A stretch of 64,000 nt of DNA from WLMZ01 sp031367435 (GCA_031367435.1 JANLPV010000166.1:48756-112755); one strand, 5' to 3'; positions 1 through 9,118 are shown, counted from the first letter of the stretch. Numbers and translations are program-made. The notes: a model not told the origin generated them from the letters alone.

Positions 1-434
1 CCATGCAGTCCGATGTGTTTGACGTCGACCCCTCGTTCGATCTTGTTTACCTTGATCCCCCGTACGCGCCGCCTCGGGACGACAACTGCTACATCAAGCG
101 GTACCACTTCCTCGAAGGTCTGAGCGTCTATTGGCGAAACCAAGAGATCATGCATGAGACCAAGACGAAGAAGCTTGCGAAGCGGTACACGCCGTTCAGC
201 TACAAGCACACGATCACGGATGCGCTGCGGGATCTCTTCAAGAGGTTCTCGGAATCGATGATCGTGTTGTCGTACTCGTCGAACGCGGTTCCTGACGCCG
301 CCACCATCGAGGCCCTGCTCCGCGACTTCAAGGACGACGTCGAGGTGAGGAGAATCGACCATCGATACCACTTCGGAACGCACTCGACCGCTCAGCGGCG
401 CGAGGCAGTCGAATACCTCTTCATTGGGAGATGA
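1..434 (+). CDS. D12-class DNA adenine N6-methyltransferase, 3' part only
   Basis: This is the C-terminal part of a Dam-like (D12 class) adenine methyltransferase; the reading frame enters from before base 1, so the N-terminal AdoMet motif lies outside the window. The catalytic motif IV is seen as YLDPPY about 20 residues into the visible part, followed by a family-typical segment with NCYIKRYHFLEGL. The gene would methylate adenine in the recognition site of the restriction enzyme encoded next. Its stop overlaps the start of that gene in ATGA, so the two are translationally coupled, as expected of a type II restriction-modification operon. The specificity cannot be read from this fragment. 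The class is confident; the exact partner site is not. Confidence 0.85.
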   Translation, partial: MQSDVFDVDPSFDLVYLDPPYAPPRDDNCYIKRYHFLEGLSVYWRNQEIMHETKTKKLAKRYTPFSYKHTITDALRDLFKRFSESMIVLSYSSNAVPDAATIEALLRDFKDDVEVRRIDHRYHFGTHSTAQRREAVEYLFIGR

Positions 435-1273
435 CGATTTCTGCGTTCGACGAATACCTCAACTCCCTCTCGCAGCTGAGAAATCCCTTCGACCCCACCG
501 TGCCTACTGCGGATGGCGAGGAGATTCGGACGGTGGCCGGTGCGCTCGCCACCCTCGCGAAAGTCGATCGGAAGTCGCTGGCCGACTTCATCGCTGAAGC
601 GCCTGACGCCGTTCCTGTTCTCGGTCTCGCGGTCGGATTGACGAGGGAGAAGCTGAAGAACGTCCTCAAGCATCATTTGGGCTCTGCCGGGTGGGTCACC
701 CTTGCACGCGATCGCCCCTCGGATCTCGTAGAGATGCTCGACAAGAACTACGACGCCGTTCGTTTGATCAATGAGCAGCGGACGCGTACGTACGACTTCG
801 GAGATGTTCTCGTCGCGCGTGCGCGCACGCGGCGCACGGCAACGGACGCTGGCGCGACTGGACGCCGCGTCGAGGATGAGATCGAGCGCGTCGCGAAGGA
901 CTTGGGATTGCCGTGCGTCACACGCACCCGATTCGAGGGGCGTAACGGATTGACGGCACCGTGCGATTTGGCCATTCCGGCTGGCGGGGCCGAAGCGCGG
1001 ATAGTGGTTGCTGCGAAGGGCTTCGACTCGACGGGGTCAAAGCTCACCAACGCGGTACGCGAGGTTGAGGAGATGGCCGAGAAACGTCTGCCGTCGCAAT
1101 ACGTCATGGCAGCGGTCGACGGCATCGGGTGGAAGAGCAGGGTCAAGGACCTTCGGCGCATCCATGACCTGTTCGAGACGAAGCAGATCGACGGGCTGTA
1201 CACGCTCACGGCGCTCGGTGCGTTCCGAACGGACCTTGAGGCCGCAGCGAAGCGCCTCGGCCTGCTGCCCTGA
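431..1273 (+). CDS. DpnII-like type II restriction endonuclease (putative)
   Basis: A 280-residue protein coupled by ATGA overlap to the adenine methylase before it. Residues 1-140 show no domain I can name. Residues 145-280 look like a PD-(D/E)XK nuclease core: a helix with VEDEIERV, then D179 in CDLAIP, a strand ending in K196, and the sequence KGFDSTGSKLTNAV with a following helix, which resembles the DpnII-type group of Dam-site endonucleases. The acidic residue expected two positions before K196 is an alanine (A194-A195-K196), so either the catalytic acid is supplied elsewhere or the enzyme is impaired. Context with a D12 methylase supports a restriction role. Function from family resemblance is my inference; no search was run. 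Confidence 0.6.
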   Translation: MTISAFDEYLNSLSQLRNPFDPTVPTADGEEIRTVAGALATLAKVDRKSLADFIAEAPDAVPVLGLAVGLTREKLKNVLKHHLGSAGWVTLARDRPSDLVEMLDKNYDAVRLINEQRTRTYDFGDVLVARARTRRTATDAGATGRRVEDEIERVAKDLGLPCVTRTRFEGRNGLTAPCDLAIPAGGAEARIVVAAKGFDSTGSKLTNAVREVEEMAEKRLPSQYVMAAVDGIGWKSRVKDLRRIHDLFETKQIDGLYTLTALGAFRTDLEAAAKRLGLLP

Positions 1274-1319
1274 AGGCCGGTTGCCCCTTCTGCACTCTGT
1301 AACACCCCGTTGTTAGAAC

Positions 1320-2072
1320 ATGCACATGTTGATGAAACGTTGCGCAGGTTGCCGGGAGCCCGGGGTCGAGTTGTGCCGTCGTTGCCGATTTGCTTTGGCC
1401 GCAGCCCCACCAATAGTCACCGCGTCCGGCATCATCGCCGCCACGCAGTATGCGGGTCTGTCAAAAGACCTTGTGCTCGGCTTGAAGTTTCGTAACCGCC
1501 GTCGTCTGGCGCAGCACTTAGCTGAACAGCTCAGTCGTCGGCTCGATCCAACGCAGATCGATGTCATCACGTGGGCACCAACGAGTTCGCGCCGGGCGCG
1601 TCAGCGCGGGTACGACCAAGCAGAACTCTTGGCCAGGGCTCTTGCCGCTCGGTGGCGAAAGCCGTGTCGGCGCATGTTGTTTCGTCGTCATGGCCCCGCA
1701 CAGACGGGCCGCAATCGCCACGACCGCCTGCACGGCCCGTCGTTCGCGTCGCGTTCTCTTCGTCATCCGCCGCGCGTGTTGGTCATCGACGATGTGGTCA
1801 CAACGGGTGCCACGTTGCATGCAGCCCGTGCCGCGTTACTCGCCGCCGGCGCTCGATCCGTCACGCTCGCAGCTGTTGCCGCGACTCCCGAGGCCGCTGG
1901 TCAGGTCAAACCCGCGAGACGTTCCACGGTCGCGATCGCGGGACCACTGTCCACATCCACCAGCACACCGAATATCCCGAGTCGATCTGCGGCTTGCACG
2001 TTCGATAACACGTCGTCCAAAAACGCGCTGCGGCCGGCAACGGCGTTGAGCCTGGTAAGAGCCAATTCGTAG
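1320..2072 (+). CDS. ComF-family phosphoribosyltransferase
   Basis: A 250-residue ComF/GntX-like protein. The N-terminus has a four-cysteine zinc ribbon (CAGC...CRRC, residues about 8-23), the middle has the family RQRGYDQAE segment, and the PRPP-binding loop is seen as VLVIDDVVTTGATL near residue 153. In competent bacteria ComF helps single-stranded DNA uptake; in others the role is unclear. The conserved family part ends at about AAVAATP (residue 190). The remaining roughly 57 residues are encoded antisense to the convergent HAD gene, are Ser/Thr/Pro-rich and probably carry no conserved fold. No strong ribosome binding site precedes the ATG; a second ATG lies five codons in. Confidence 0.8.
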   Translation: MHMLMKRCAGCREPGVELCRRCRFALAAAPPIVTASGIIAATQYAGLSKDLVLGLKFRNRRRLAQHLAEQLSRRLDPTQIDVITWAPTSSRRARQRGYDQAELLARALAARWRKPCRRMLFRRHGPAQTGRNRHDRLHGPSFASRSLRHPPRVLVIDDVVTTGATLHAARAALLAAGARSVTLAAVAATPEAAGQVKPARRSTVAIAGPLSTSTSTPNIPSRSAACTFDNTSSKNALRPATALSLVRANS

Positions 2073-2566
2073 ATGGCCGCGTTCGGTTTACGCAGGCCGA
2101 CCTCGTGACTGTCAACGATGTCGTCGAACAACTCGTCATAGGGCAGCATCGACCGCCAGAGCTCACGGAACTCGCGCACGTTGTTGGTGAGGATGCCGGT
2201 GCGTAATCCGGCGCCGCGTAGGCGCACCACCAAGTCGACCATGTCGGTGTTGGGTTCGAACGTCATCAAAGGCCCCGTGTGATTCGCCGCTGGCATCGGC
2301 ATCTCGATACCTATCTCGGCCAGGCCCGCTCTGTTCAGCCGACGAACCTCCGCGAAGGAGATCTCTCCGCGCTCCAAGCGGTGCCATGGGTGATCGTTGT
2401 CCTCGCCGTACTCGCCCATGAACACCCGCAATGCGGCATCGGCCTTGTCGGGTGGAAACCGGCGCACCACGTCGCTCTGACGACCGTTGCGCATGAGGAC
2501 ACCACCCAAATCGAAGATGACGGTGTCGATCTGACGAGTGGTCGTTGCAGGCACGTCCGACATCAT
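1901..2566 (-). CDS. HAD-family hydrolase (subfamily IA)
   Basis: A 221-residue haloacid-dehalogenase-superfamily enzyme. Motif I is FDLGGVLM near residue 19, in which the second acidic residue of the usual DxD is glycine, as in YihX-like and epoxide-hydrolase N-terminal phosphatase relatives. Motif II is LTNN, the motif III lysine lies in LRKPN and motif IV is FLDD. A cap region sits between motifs I and II. It probably hydrolyses a small phosphorylated metabolite; the substrate cannot be inferred. It is transcribed divergently from secA (46 bases between starts), and its last 170 bases overlap the 3' end of the convergent comF-like gene, which is unusual. Confidence 0.8.
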   Translation of the reverse strand: MMSDVPATTTRQIDTVIFDLGGVLMRNGRQSDVVRRFPPDKADAALRVFMGEYGEDNDHPWHRLERGEISFAEVRRLNRAGLAEIGIEMPMPAANHTGPLMTFEPNTDMVDLVVRLRGAGLRTGILTNNVREFRELWRSMLPYDELFDDIVDSHEVGLRKPNAAIYELALTRLNAVAGRSAFLDDVLSNVQAADRLGIFGVLVDVDSGPAIATVERLAGLT

Positions 2567-2612
2567 GTCTCACAGCAGCCGCCGCTGCCGAACCGATAGG
2601 CTCTGACCTCGC

Positions 2613-5405
2613 ATGGGTATTCTCGATCGCATCCTCCGCGCCGGTGAAGGCAAGAAGCTGAAGGCCCTCGAGGGCCTCGTTCCTGAAATCAACGCGCTCA
2701 GCAACTCCACCGCGGCGCTGTCCGACGACGCGCTACGGGCCAAGACTGGCGAGTTCCGCCAACGCATAGAGAGGGGCGAGTCGCTCGACGATTTGCTCGT
2801 CGAAGCGTTCGCCGTCACCCGCGAGGCAGCGCAACGAACAATCGGTCAACGTCATTACGACGTGCAGCTGATGGGCGGCGCGGCGTTGCACTTCGGCTGG
2901 GTTGCCGAAATGAAGACCGGAGAGGGCAAGACGCTCGTATCCACGCTTCCGGCGTATCTCAACGGCGTTGGTGGAAAAGGCGTCCATCAGGTCACCACCA
3001 ACGATTATCTGGCGCGACGAGACGCTGAATGGATGGGCCGCATCCACAAGTGGATGGGGTTGCAGGTGGGTCTCGTCATCCCGGGATTCAAAGAGCATCC
3101 GCTCGAAAAGCGTGCCGCCTACGGAGCCGACATCACCTACGGCACGAACAACGAGTTCGGGTTCGATTACTTGCGTGACAACATGGCACCCTCGCTCAAC
3201 GAAAAGACCCAGCGCGGCCATAACTTCGCGATCGTTGACGAAGTCGACTCCATCCTCATCGACGAGGCCCGAACGCCGCTCATCATCAGCGGTCGTCTGG
3301 CCGACGCAGCAAAGTTGTATTACCGGTTTGCGTCCATTGTCCGGTCGCTTCGTCGAGATGTCGATTACGAAGTCGAAGAGGACAAGCGCATCGTGGTGCC
3401 GCTCGAGGCCGGCATCGACAAGGTCGAACAAGCCCTTGGTCTCGACAACTTGTACGACGAAGTGCAGCAGAACCTCGTGCATCAGCTGCAGGTGGCCCTC
3501 AAAGCCAAAGAGCTGTACAAGCGCGACAAGGACTACATCATCCAAAACGGCGAGGTGAAAATCGTTGACGAGTTCACCGGTCGTGTACTCGATGGACGTC
3601 GCTGGAGCGAAGGCATCCACCAAGCGGTCGAAGCCAAAGAGGGCGTGAAGATCAAAGAAGAGAACCAGACGCTCGCGACAATCACGCTGCAGAACTACTT
3701 CCGCATGTACGACAAGCTCGCCGGGATGACCGGTACGGCCTCTACCGAGGCTGCCGAGTTGAAGAACACCTACGGTCTCGACGTCGTGCCGATTCCGACC
3801 AACATGCCACTGGGTCGCGTCGATCAGCCTGATCTCATCTACAAAGGTGAGCCCAGTAAATTCGATGCAGTCGTCGAAGACATCGCCGAGCGGTTCGATC
3901 GCGGCCAACCGGTGTTGGTCGGCACCATCAGCGTCGAAAAGAGCGAGTACCTTTCGCGTCTGCTGCAGCAGCGAGGTGTCGATCATGAAGTGCTCAACGC
4001 GAAGCAGCACACACGTGAAGCCCAGATCGTCACGCAGGCCGGTCGTTTGCATGCGGTCACCGTTGCCACCAACATGGCCGGACGCGGCGTCGACATTCTG
4101 TTGGGCGGCAACCCCGAAGGTCTTGCCCGCGCGCAGACATTGAAGGAAGGCCACGCAGCCGAATTCATGGTCGACGACTTCGCGTTGGACCTGCCGATTG
4201 ACGAAATGCCCGAAGATTTCCAGAATGCCAGAGCGGCAGCCTTCAAGCGTTACAACGAGCTGCTCGCCGAGTACACCGTCAGCTGCCGCGCCGAGGGTGA
4301 CAAGGTGCGTGAGCTTGGTGGCCTGTATGTGCTCGGCACCGAGCGTCATGAGAGCCGTCGCATCGATAATCAGTTGCGTGGTCGTGCCGGGCGTCAGGGT
4401 GACCCTGGCGATAGTCGTTTCTATCTCAGCCTCGACGACGAGCTGATGCGTCTGTTCGCCACCGGTGCACTGAGTTGGGTGATGGGCCGCGCGCTACCCG
4501 ACGACGAGGCGATCGAAGCCAAGATGGTCACTAAGGCCATCGAACGAGCACAGACCACGGTCGAGCAGCGCAACGGCGAGATCCGCAAGAACGTGCTCAA
4601 GTACGACGAAGTCATGAACGAGCAGCGCAAGATCATCTATCAGCGCCGCGATCAGATTCTCGAAGGTGCCGACCTTAAAGCCGGCGCTCTCGAATATCTC
4701 GCCGACGCGATCGACACGCTGATCGAGAGCCATTGCGTCAGTGAAGCCGACGACGAATGGGATATCGACGGCTTGGTCACAGAGCTTCGTTCGTTCTGGG
4801 ATACACAGATCACCGAGGATCAACTCGCCAAGTGTCGCGATACCGATGAGATGTACGACCTCGTAATGAAGGACGCAACCGCCTACTACGAGTTGCGCGA
4901 AGCAGAGCTCACCCCTGATGTCATGCGCGATGTCGAGCGCCAGGTGATGCTGCGCATCATCGATCAACGCTGGCGCGAGCACCTCGAAGAAATGGACTAT
5001 CTGCAAGAGGGCATCAACCTGCGTGCGATGGGCCAGAAGGATCCACTCACCGAGTGGCAGCGCGAGGGTTTCGAGATGTTCGCGGCGCTGATGAAGGGTG
5101 TTGCCCAAGACTTCGTGCGCTATGTGATGCACGTCCAAGTGGTGAAAGACGATGGCCCGGCGCAGGTCGTGCAGAACGTGCAGCAGACCTCCGCCGATAA
5201 CGCCCAGTCGTCCGGGTTCCACGCTGCGGCACAAGTAGCCGCAGCCGATGGTGAGCTTGCGCCCGAGCTTGCTGCGTCCGCTGCCCAGGCCCCACAGAAG
5301 TCGATGCCGATCGTCAATGACGAATGGTCCAAGACCCCTCGCAATGCCCCCTGTCCGTGTGGCTCCGGCAAGAAGTTCAAGGTGTGCCACGGCGCAACCA
5401 TGTAG
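2613..5405 (+). CDS. secA: Preprotein translocase ATPase SecA
   Basis: A full-length SecA (930 residues), the ATPase motor that drives unfolded proteins through SecYEG at the membrane. Walker A is seen as GEGKT at residues 103-107, the DEAD-like box as VDEVDSILIDEARTPLI, the preprotein crosslinking region in between, and the second nucleotide-binding fold with AGRGVDILLGGNP. The C-terminus carries the zinc-binding SEC-C motif CPCGSGKKFKVCHG, which is often kept in the main SecA1. The 48 residues before that motif are Ala/Gln-rich linker. Only one SecA is in the window. The gene is followed 21 bases later by prfB, with a small hairpin between them. Confidence 0.98.
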   Translation: MGILDRILRAGEGKKLKALEGLVPEINALSNSTAALSDDALRAKTGEFRQRIERGESLDDLLVEAFAVTREAAQRTIGQRHYDVQLMGGAALHFGWVAEMKTGEGKTLVSTLPAYLNGVGGKGVHQVTTNDYLARRDAEWMGRIHKWMGLQVGLVIPGFKEHPLEKRAAYGADITYGTNNEFGFDYLRDNMAPSLNEKTQRGHNFAIVDEVDSILIDEARTPLIISGRLADAAKLYYRFASIVRSLRRDVDYEVEEDKRIVVPLEAGIDKVEQALGLDNLYDEVQQNLVHQLQVALKAKELYKRDKDYIIQNGEVKIVDEFTGRVLDGRRWSEGIHQAVEAKEGVKIKEENQTLATITLQNYFRMYDKLAGMTGTASTEAAELKNTYGLDVVPIPTNMPLGRVDQPDLIYKGEPSKFDAVVEDIAERFDRGQPVLVGTISVEKSEYLSRLLQQRGVDHEVLNAKQHTREAQIVTQAGRLHAVTVATNMAGRGVDILLGGNPEGLARAQTLKEGHAAEFMVDDFALDLPIDEMPEDFQNARAAAFKRYNELLAEYTVSCRAEGDKVRELGGLYVLGTERHESRRIDNQLRGRAGRQGDPGDSRFYLSLDDELMRLFATGALSWVMGRALPDDEAIEAKMVTKAIERAQTTVEQRNGEIRKNVLKYDEVMNEQRKIIYQRRDQILEGADLKAGALEYLADAIDTLIESHCVSEADDEWDIDGLVTELRSFWDTQITEDQLAKCRDTDEMYDLVMKDATAYYELREAELTPDVMRDVERQVMLRIIDQRWREHLEEMDYLQEGINLRAMGQKDPLTEWQREGFEMFAALMKGVAQDFVRYVMHVQVVKDDGPAQVVQNVQQTSADNAQSSGFHAAAQVAAADGELAPELAASAAQAPQKSMPIVNDEWSKTPRNAPCPCGSGKKFKVCHGATM

Positions 5406-5420
5406 TCGCCTGAGGGCGAC
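5405..5420 (+). other. Short intergenic hairpin between secA and prfB
   Basis: GTCGCC and GGCGAC pair perfectly around a four-base loop. The left arm starts at the last base of the secA stop codon. No T-run follows, so a processing or stability role is as likely as termination. Confidence 0.35.
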
Positions 5421-5426
5421 ATCACC

Positions 5427-6527
5427 ATGAGAGATTTCAACGACGACCTCAAGGATCTGCGTCGCCGGCTCGATGAAGCGGCGGCGTATCTGAAGATCAC
5501 CGATAAGCGGGCGCGCCTTGGCGAACTCGAGCTCGAAGTGTCGCGCCCGGATCTCTGGGACGATCAAGAGATGGCGAAAAAGGTGAACGGTGAATACGCC
5601 AACGTGAAGAGCGACATCGACACCTTCGACGGGCTCTCAGGCGACATCGACGACACCGATCTCCTGCATGAGATGGCGCGTGAGGTAGACGACGCGAGCC
5701 AAGAGCCCGAATTGGAGGAGGCCATTGCCAAGACGGCGGCAACATTGCAGCAGCTCGAGATGCGCAGCCTCTTCACCGGCGAGCACGATGAACTCGATTG
5801 CATTGTGCAGATCAACGCGAAAGACGGTGGCGTCGACGCTCAGGACTGGAGCGAGATTCTGCTGCGCATGTATGGCCGATGGGCCGAACGGCACGGCTTC
5901 GGCTTTGAGATCGATGGCATCTCCGAAGGCACAGAGGCTGGCATCTTGTCAGCGGAGTTCACGATTACGGGCCGCTATGCGTACGGTCTCATGACCAGCG
6001 AACGTGGCACGCACCGGTTGGTACGCATCAGCCCATTCGATAATCAGGGTCGCCGCCAAACAAGCTTTGCGGCCGTGCAGCTCTGGCCCGTTCTCGAAGA
6101 TCCCGATGTCGAGCTCAATGAGTCTGATGTGCGCATGGAGGTGTTCCGGGCAAGCGGTGCGGGTGGTCAGCACGTCAACAAAACCTCCTCTGCCGTGCGC
6201 CTCATTCACGAACCGACCGGTTTGGTGTCGAGTTCTCAAGAAGAACGCAGCCAACTGCAGAACCGTGAAAAAGCGATGAACCGCCTGCGCACGATGCTTG
6301 CCGCGAAGGTCGAAGAAGAACGCCAAACAGATATGGACCGCATTGCCGGTCGCCAGGCGCAGGTGGGCTGGGGCAGTCAGATCCGCAGCTACGTGTTGCA
6401 GCCGTACCAGATGGTGAAGGATCTCCGCACTGAAATCGAGTCGAGCAACGTGGCCGCGGTACTCGACGGTGACCTCGATGTGTTCATGGAGGGCTTCCTC
6501 CAACATCGTCGCCGGGCACAGGTGTGA
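5427..6527 (+). CDS. prfB: Peptide chain release factor 2
   Basis: RF2 recognises UGA and UAA stop codons and releases the finished peptide from the ribosome. The 366-residue frame has the stop-codon recognition tripeptide SPF at residues 202-204 and the peptidyl-hydrolysis GGQ at residues 246-248 in GAGGQHVNKTSSAVRL. The frame is continuous from an ATG with no in-frame UGA near codon 26, so the programmed +1 frameshift that autoregulates prfB in many bacteria is absent. It follows secA and precedes ftsEX, the usual actinobacterial arrangement. Confidence 0.97.
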   Translation: MRDFNDDLKDLRRRLDEAAAYLKITDKRARLGELELEVSRPDLWDDQEMAKKVNGEYANVKSDIDTFDGLSGDIDDTDLLHEMAREVDDASQEPELEEAIAKTAATLQQLEMRSLFTGEHDELDCIVQINAKDGGVDAQDWSEILLRMYGRWAERHGFGFEIDGISEGTEAGILSAEFTITGRYAYGLMTSERGTHRLVRISPFDNQGRRQTSFAAVQLWPVLEDPDVELNESDVRMEVFRASGAGGQHVNKTSSAVRLIHEPTGLVSSSQEERSQLQNREKAMNRLRTMLAAKVEEERQTDMDRIAGRQAQVGWGSQIRSYVLQPYQMVKDLRTEIESSNVAAVLDGDLDVFMEGFLQHRRRAQV

Positions 6528-6609
6528 CCGGTTTGCCCGGTGGAGCACTGCTAGCTTTTGATGTCCGCGGGCGCCCGACACGTTCGCATTCCCCCTCCGA
6601 GGAGCCGGA

Positions 6610-7287
6610 TTGATACGCCTCGAGAACGTCACCAAGATCTACAACACAGAGGTCACCGCGCTCCGCGACGCCACGTTCGATGTGGCCAAGGGTGAATTCG
6701 TTTTTTTGGTTGGCCCCTCAGGATCTGGCAAGTCGACGTTGTTGCGGATGATGAACCGCCAGGAAAGCCCCGAGAAGGGTGCCGTCTGGGTCGCCGGACG
6801 AAACATCAATGAGATGCCCGATAGCAAGGTGCCTCACCTGCGCCGAAATATCGGCAACATCTTCCAGGATTACAAACTGTTGTTGAACAAGACCGTGCAC
6901 GAGAATGTGGCGTTCGCGCTCGAAGTCATCGGCCGGCCCAAACATGTCATCCGCCAGCAGGTACCCGCCGTGCTCGATCTCGTGGGTCTCACCGGCAAGC
7001 AAGAGCGGTTCCCGCATCAACTCTCCGGTGGTGAACAGCAGCGTGTCTCGATCGCGCGCGCATTTGTCAATCGCCCGTTGATCCTGCTCGCCGACGAGCC
7101 CACCGGCAACCTCGACCCTGCGACGGGTGAAGGCATCATGCGCCTCCTCGATCGCATCAACAAGACGGGCACCACTGTTGTGATGGCCACTCACGATCAA
7201 CGCATCGTCAACATGATGCGCAAGCGAGTCATCCAGATGGACCGCGGCATCATCGTGCGCGATCAGGCTCGTGGGGTGTACGAATAA
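6610..7287 (+). CDS. ftsE: Cell division ATP-binding protein FtsE
   Basis: The ATPase of the FtsEX complex, which couples ATP hydrolysis in the cytoplasm to activation of cell-wall hydrolases at the septum. The 225-residue protein has Walker A GPSGSGKST at about residues 35-43, the signature LSGGEQQR and Walker B LLADEPTGNLD. I chose the TTG at 6610 because a GAGGAG ribosome binding site lies just upstream and MIRLENVTKIY matches the family N-terminus. The stop codon overlaps the ftsX start by one base (TAATG). The 82-base gap after prfB holds only a weak extended -10-like TGCTAGCTT. Confidence 0.97.
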   Translation: MIRLENVTKIYNTEVTALRDATFDVAKGEFVFLVGPSGSGKSTLLRMMNRQESPEKGAVWVAGRNINEMPDSKVPHLRRNIGNIFQDYKLLLNKTVHENVAFALEVIGRPKHVIRQQVPAVLDLVGLTGKQERFPHQLSGGEQQRVSIARAFVNRPLILLADEPTGNLDPATGEGIMRLLDRINKTGTTVVMATHDQRIVNMMRKRVIQMDRGIIVRDQARGVYE

Positions 7288-8192
7288 TGTGGTCTCGCCT
7301 TGCGTATACCTTTCGCGAAACGGGTGCGAGCCTCAAGCGCAACATCACGCTGACTGTCGCCGCGATTCTCACCTCAGCGGTGTCGTTGTTTCTGGTGGGC
7401 GGCACCTTCCTCGTGCAGCGCGGCTTCGACAATCTGTTGTCGAAGTGGGCCGGCGGCGTGCAGATGATCGTCTACGTCAGCCCAACCGCGACACCAGATC
7501 AGGTTGCCAGCATCAAGGCCGCGCTCGAGTCGAGCCCAACCGTTGTCGATGTCGGCAAGCTTGAGTATCTCGACTTCACGCAGTCATTGGCCGAGGCAAA
7601 GCGGCTCTTGGCTGCCGATCCCACCACGTTCCGTTTGCTGAACGAGGCCAACCTTCCAACCGAGTTCAAAGTGGTGCCAAAGGCGGGCCAACTCAATGTG
7701 CTCGTCGAGTTGGCCAACGGATTCGCCGAGGTCCCCAAGGTCCAAAAGGTCGTGCTTGCGCGTGATCAGGTGGAGCAGATCAGCAAGCTTCGCGACTTTG
7801 TGCAGACGGTGACAGTTGGGCTGTCGGTGCTGTTGTTGATCGGCGCGTTGATTCTCATCTGGACCACGATTCGCACGGCGATGTTTGCCCGCCGACGCGA
7901 GATCGAGGTGATGAAATTGGTTGGCGCGACCAACTGGTTCATTCGAATACCGTTCATGCTCGAGGGACTGATTCAGGGTCTCATCGGGGCGTTGATGTCG
8001 TGCGGATTTCTACTGTTCTTCAACCGGTTGTGGACCAATGGTGTGGTGAAACTCAAGGGCGATAACGGGTTCATTGCGCTCGTGGTCAGCGACAGTTTCT
8101 TGAATCTCGTGATGTTGCTCGTGTTGCTGTTCGGCATGTTGGCCGGAGCAATCGCGTCGGGTGTGGCTGCGAGTCGCTTCCTCGACGTCTGA
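7287..8192 (+). CDS. ftsX: Cell division permease-like protein FtsX
   Basis: The membrane partner of FtsE. The 301-residue protein has an N-terminal membrane helix (about residues 20-45), an extracytoplasmic domain of about 120 residues that in actinobacteria contacts peptidoglycan hydrolases such as RipC, and three further helices. The cytoplasmic loop after helix 2 carries the family segment RRREIEVMKLVGATNWFIR. It starts inside the ftsE stop codon, so expression is coupled. SmpB, often the next gene in actinobacteria, is not here. Confidence 0.95.
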   Translation: MWSRLAYTFRETGASLKRNITLTVAAILTSAVSLFLVGGTFLVQRGFDNLLSKWAGGVQMIVYVSPTATPDQVASIKAALESSPTVVDVGKLEYLDFTQSLAEAKRLLAADPTTFRLLNEANLPTEFKVVPKAGQLNVLVELANGFAEVPKVQKVVLARDQVEQISKLRDFVQTVTVGLSVLLLIGALILIWTTIRTAMFARRREIEVMKLVGATNWFIRIPFMLEGLIQGLIGALMSCGFLLFFNRLWTNGVVKLKGDNGFIALVVSDSFLNLVMLLVLLFGMLAGAIASGVAASRFLDV

Positions 8193-8249
8193 TCTGTTCC
8201 CGCTTGTTCGCTCGTCGTCGCTGGGTTGGCTTGCTCTAGGTTCTGGGGT

Positions 8250-9104
8250 ATGTACACCGAGATCCTTTACGACGTTGCTGATCAGATCGCGACGATCACG
8301 CTCAATCGGCCTGACAAGCTCAACGCGTTTACTAACACGATGATGCATGAGATCATCGACGCGTTCGATCAGATCGATGCGGACGACAACGTGCGTGCGG
8401 TCATCGTCACTGGCGCCGGGCGGGGGTTTTGCGCTGGTGCGGATCTTTCCGGTGGGGGAGACACGTTCAAGGGCGGGGGCAGCGATGTGCAGACCGATGT
8501 GGGGGTTCCACGTGATGGTGGCGGTCTCGTTTCGCTGCGCATCTTCGAGTGCACAAAGCCAGTGATCGGTGCCATCAATGGCGCTGCTGTCGGGGTTGGC
8601 GTGACCATGACCCTGCCGATGGATATTCGACTTGCGTCGGAGGCGGCGCGGTTTGGGTTCGTGTTTGCACGCCGGGGCATCGTGCCCGAGGCATGCTCGT
8701 CGTGGTTCTTGCCGCGCGTTGTCGGCATCAGCCAAGCCGCTGAATGGGTCTACACCGGGCGTGTGTTCGGGGCGGCCGAAGCATTTGGCGCGCGGCTGGT
8801 GCGAAGTGTGCATCCTGCCGAGGAACTGCTCGCGTCGGCGCGCGCCATTGCAACGGAGATCGTCGAGAACACATCGCCTGTTTCAGTCGCGTTGTCGCGG
8901 CAGATGCTCTGGCGGATGATGGGTGCTGCGCACCCCATGGAGGCTCATCGCGTCGACTCGCGAGGTATCAAGGAGCGCGGCAAGAGCGCGGACAGCCGCG
9001 AGGGTGTCATCAGCTTTCTCGAAAAGCGCTCCGCCGTATTCCCCGATCGGGTGAGTGCCGGTCTGCCCGAGATCTTTCCCGGATGGGTTGATCCAACGTT
9101 TTGA
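8250..9104 (+). CDS. Enoyl-CoA hydratase/isomerase family protein
   Basis: A 284-residue crotonase-fold enzyme likely acting on an acyl-CoA in fatty-acid or related degradation. The first oxyanion-hole segment is seen as GAGRGFCAGADL and the second as NGAAVGVGVTMTLPMDIRLAS. A glycine-rich insertion follows the first. The C-terminus EKRSAVFP resembles many actinobacterial stand-alone crotonases with no assigned substrate. I prefer the ATG at 8250 over an upstream TTG at 8226 because MYTEILYDVADQIATI matches the usual crotonase start. The gene follows ftsX by 57 bases but is functionally unrelated. Confidence 0.85.
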   Translation: MYTEILYDVADQIATITLNRPDKLNAFTNTMMHEIIDAFDQIDADDNVRAVIVTGAGRGFCAGADLSGGGDTFKGGGSDVQTDVGVPRDGGGLVSLRIFECTKPVIGAINGAAVGVGVTMTLPMDIRLASEAARFGFVFARRGIVPEACSSWFLPRVVGISQAAEWVYTGRVFGAAEAFGARLVRSVHPAEELLASARAIATEIVENTSPVSVALSRQMLWRMMGAAHPMEAHRVDSRGIKERGKSADSREGVISFLEKRSAVFPDRVSAGLPEIFPGWVDPTF

Positions 9105-9118
9105 TGAGTGCAGTCCGG

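Noticed and set aside
1..1273. A phage or genomic island edge around the restriction-modification genes
   Set aside because: No integrase, tRNA or attachment repeat is visible on the side that can be seen.
2733..4349. A 538-codon open frame on the minus strand inside secA
   Set aside because: It is fully antisense to secA, has no family motif and reflects high-GC codon bias.
4494..5567. A 357-codon minus-strand frame across the secA/prfB junction
   Set aside because: Antisense to two certain housekeeping genes and without any recognisable domain.
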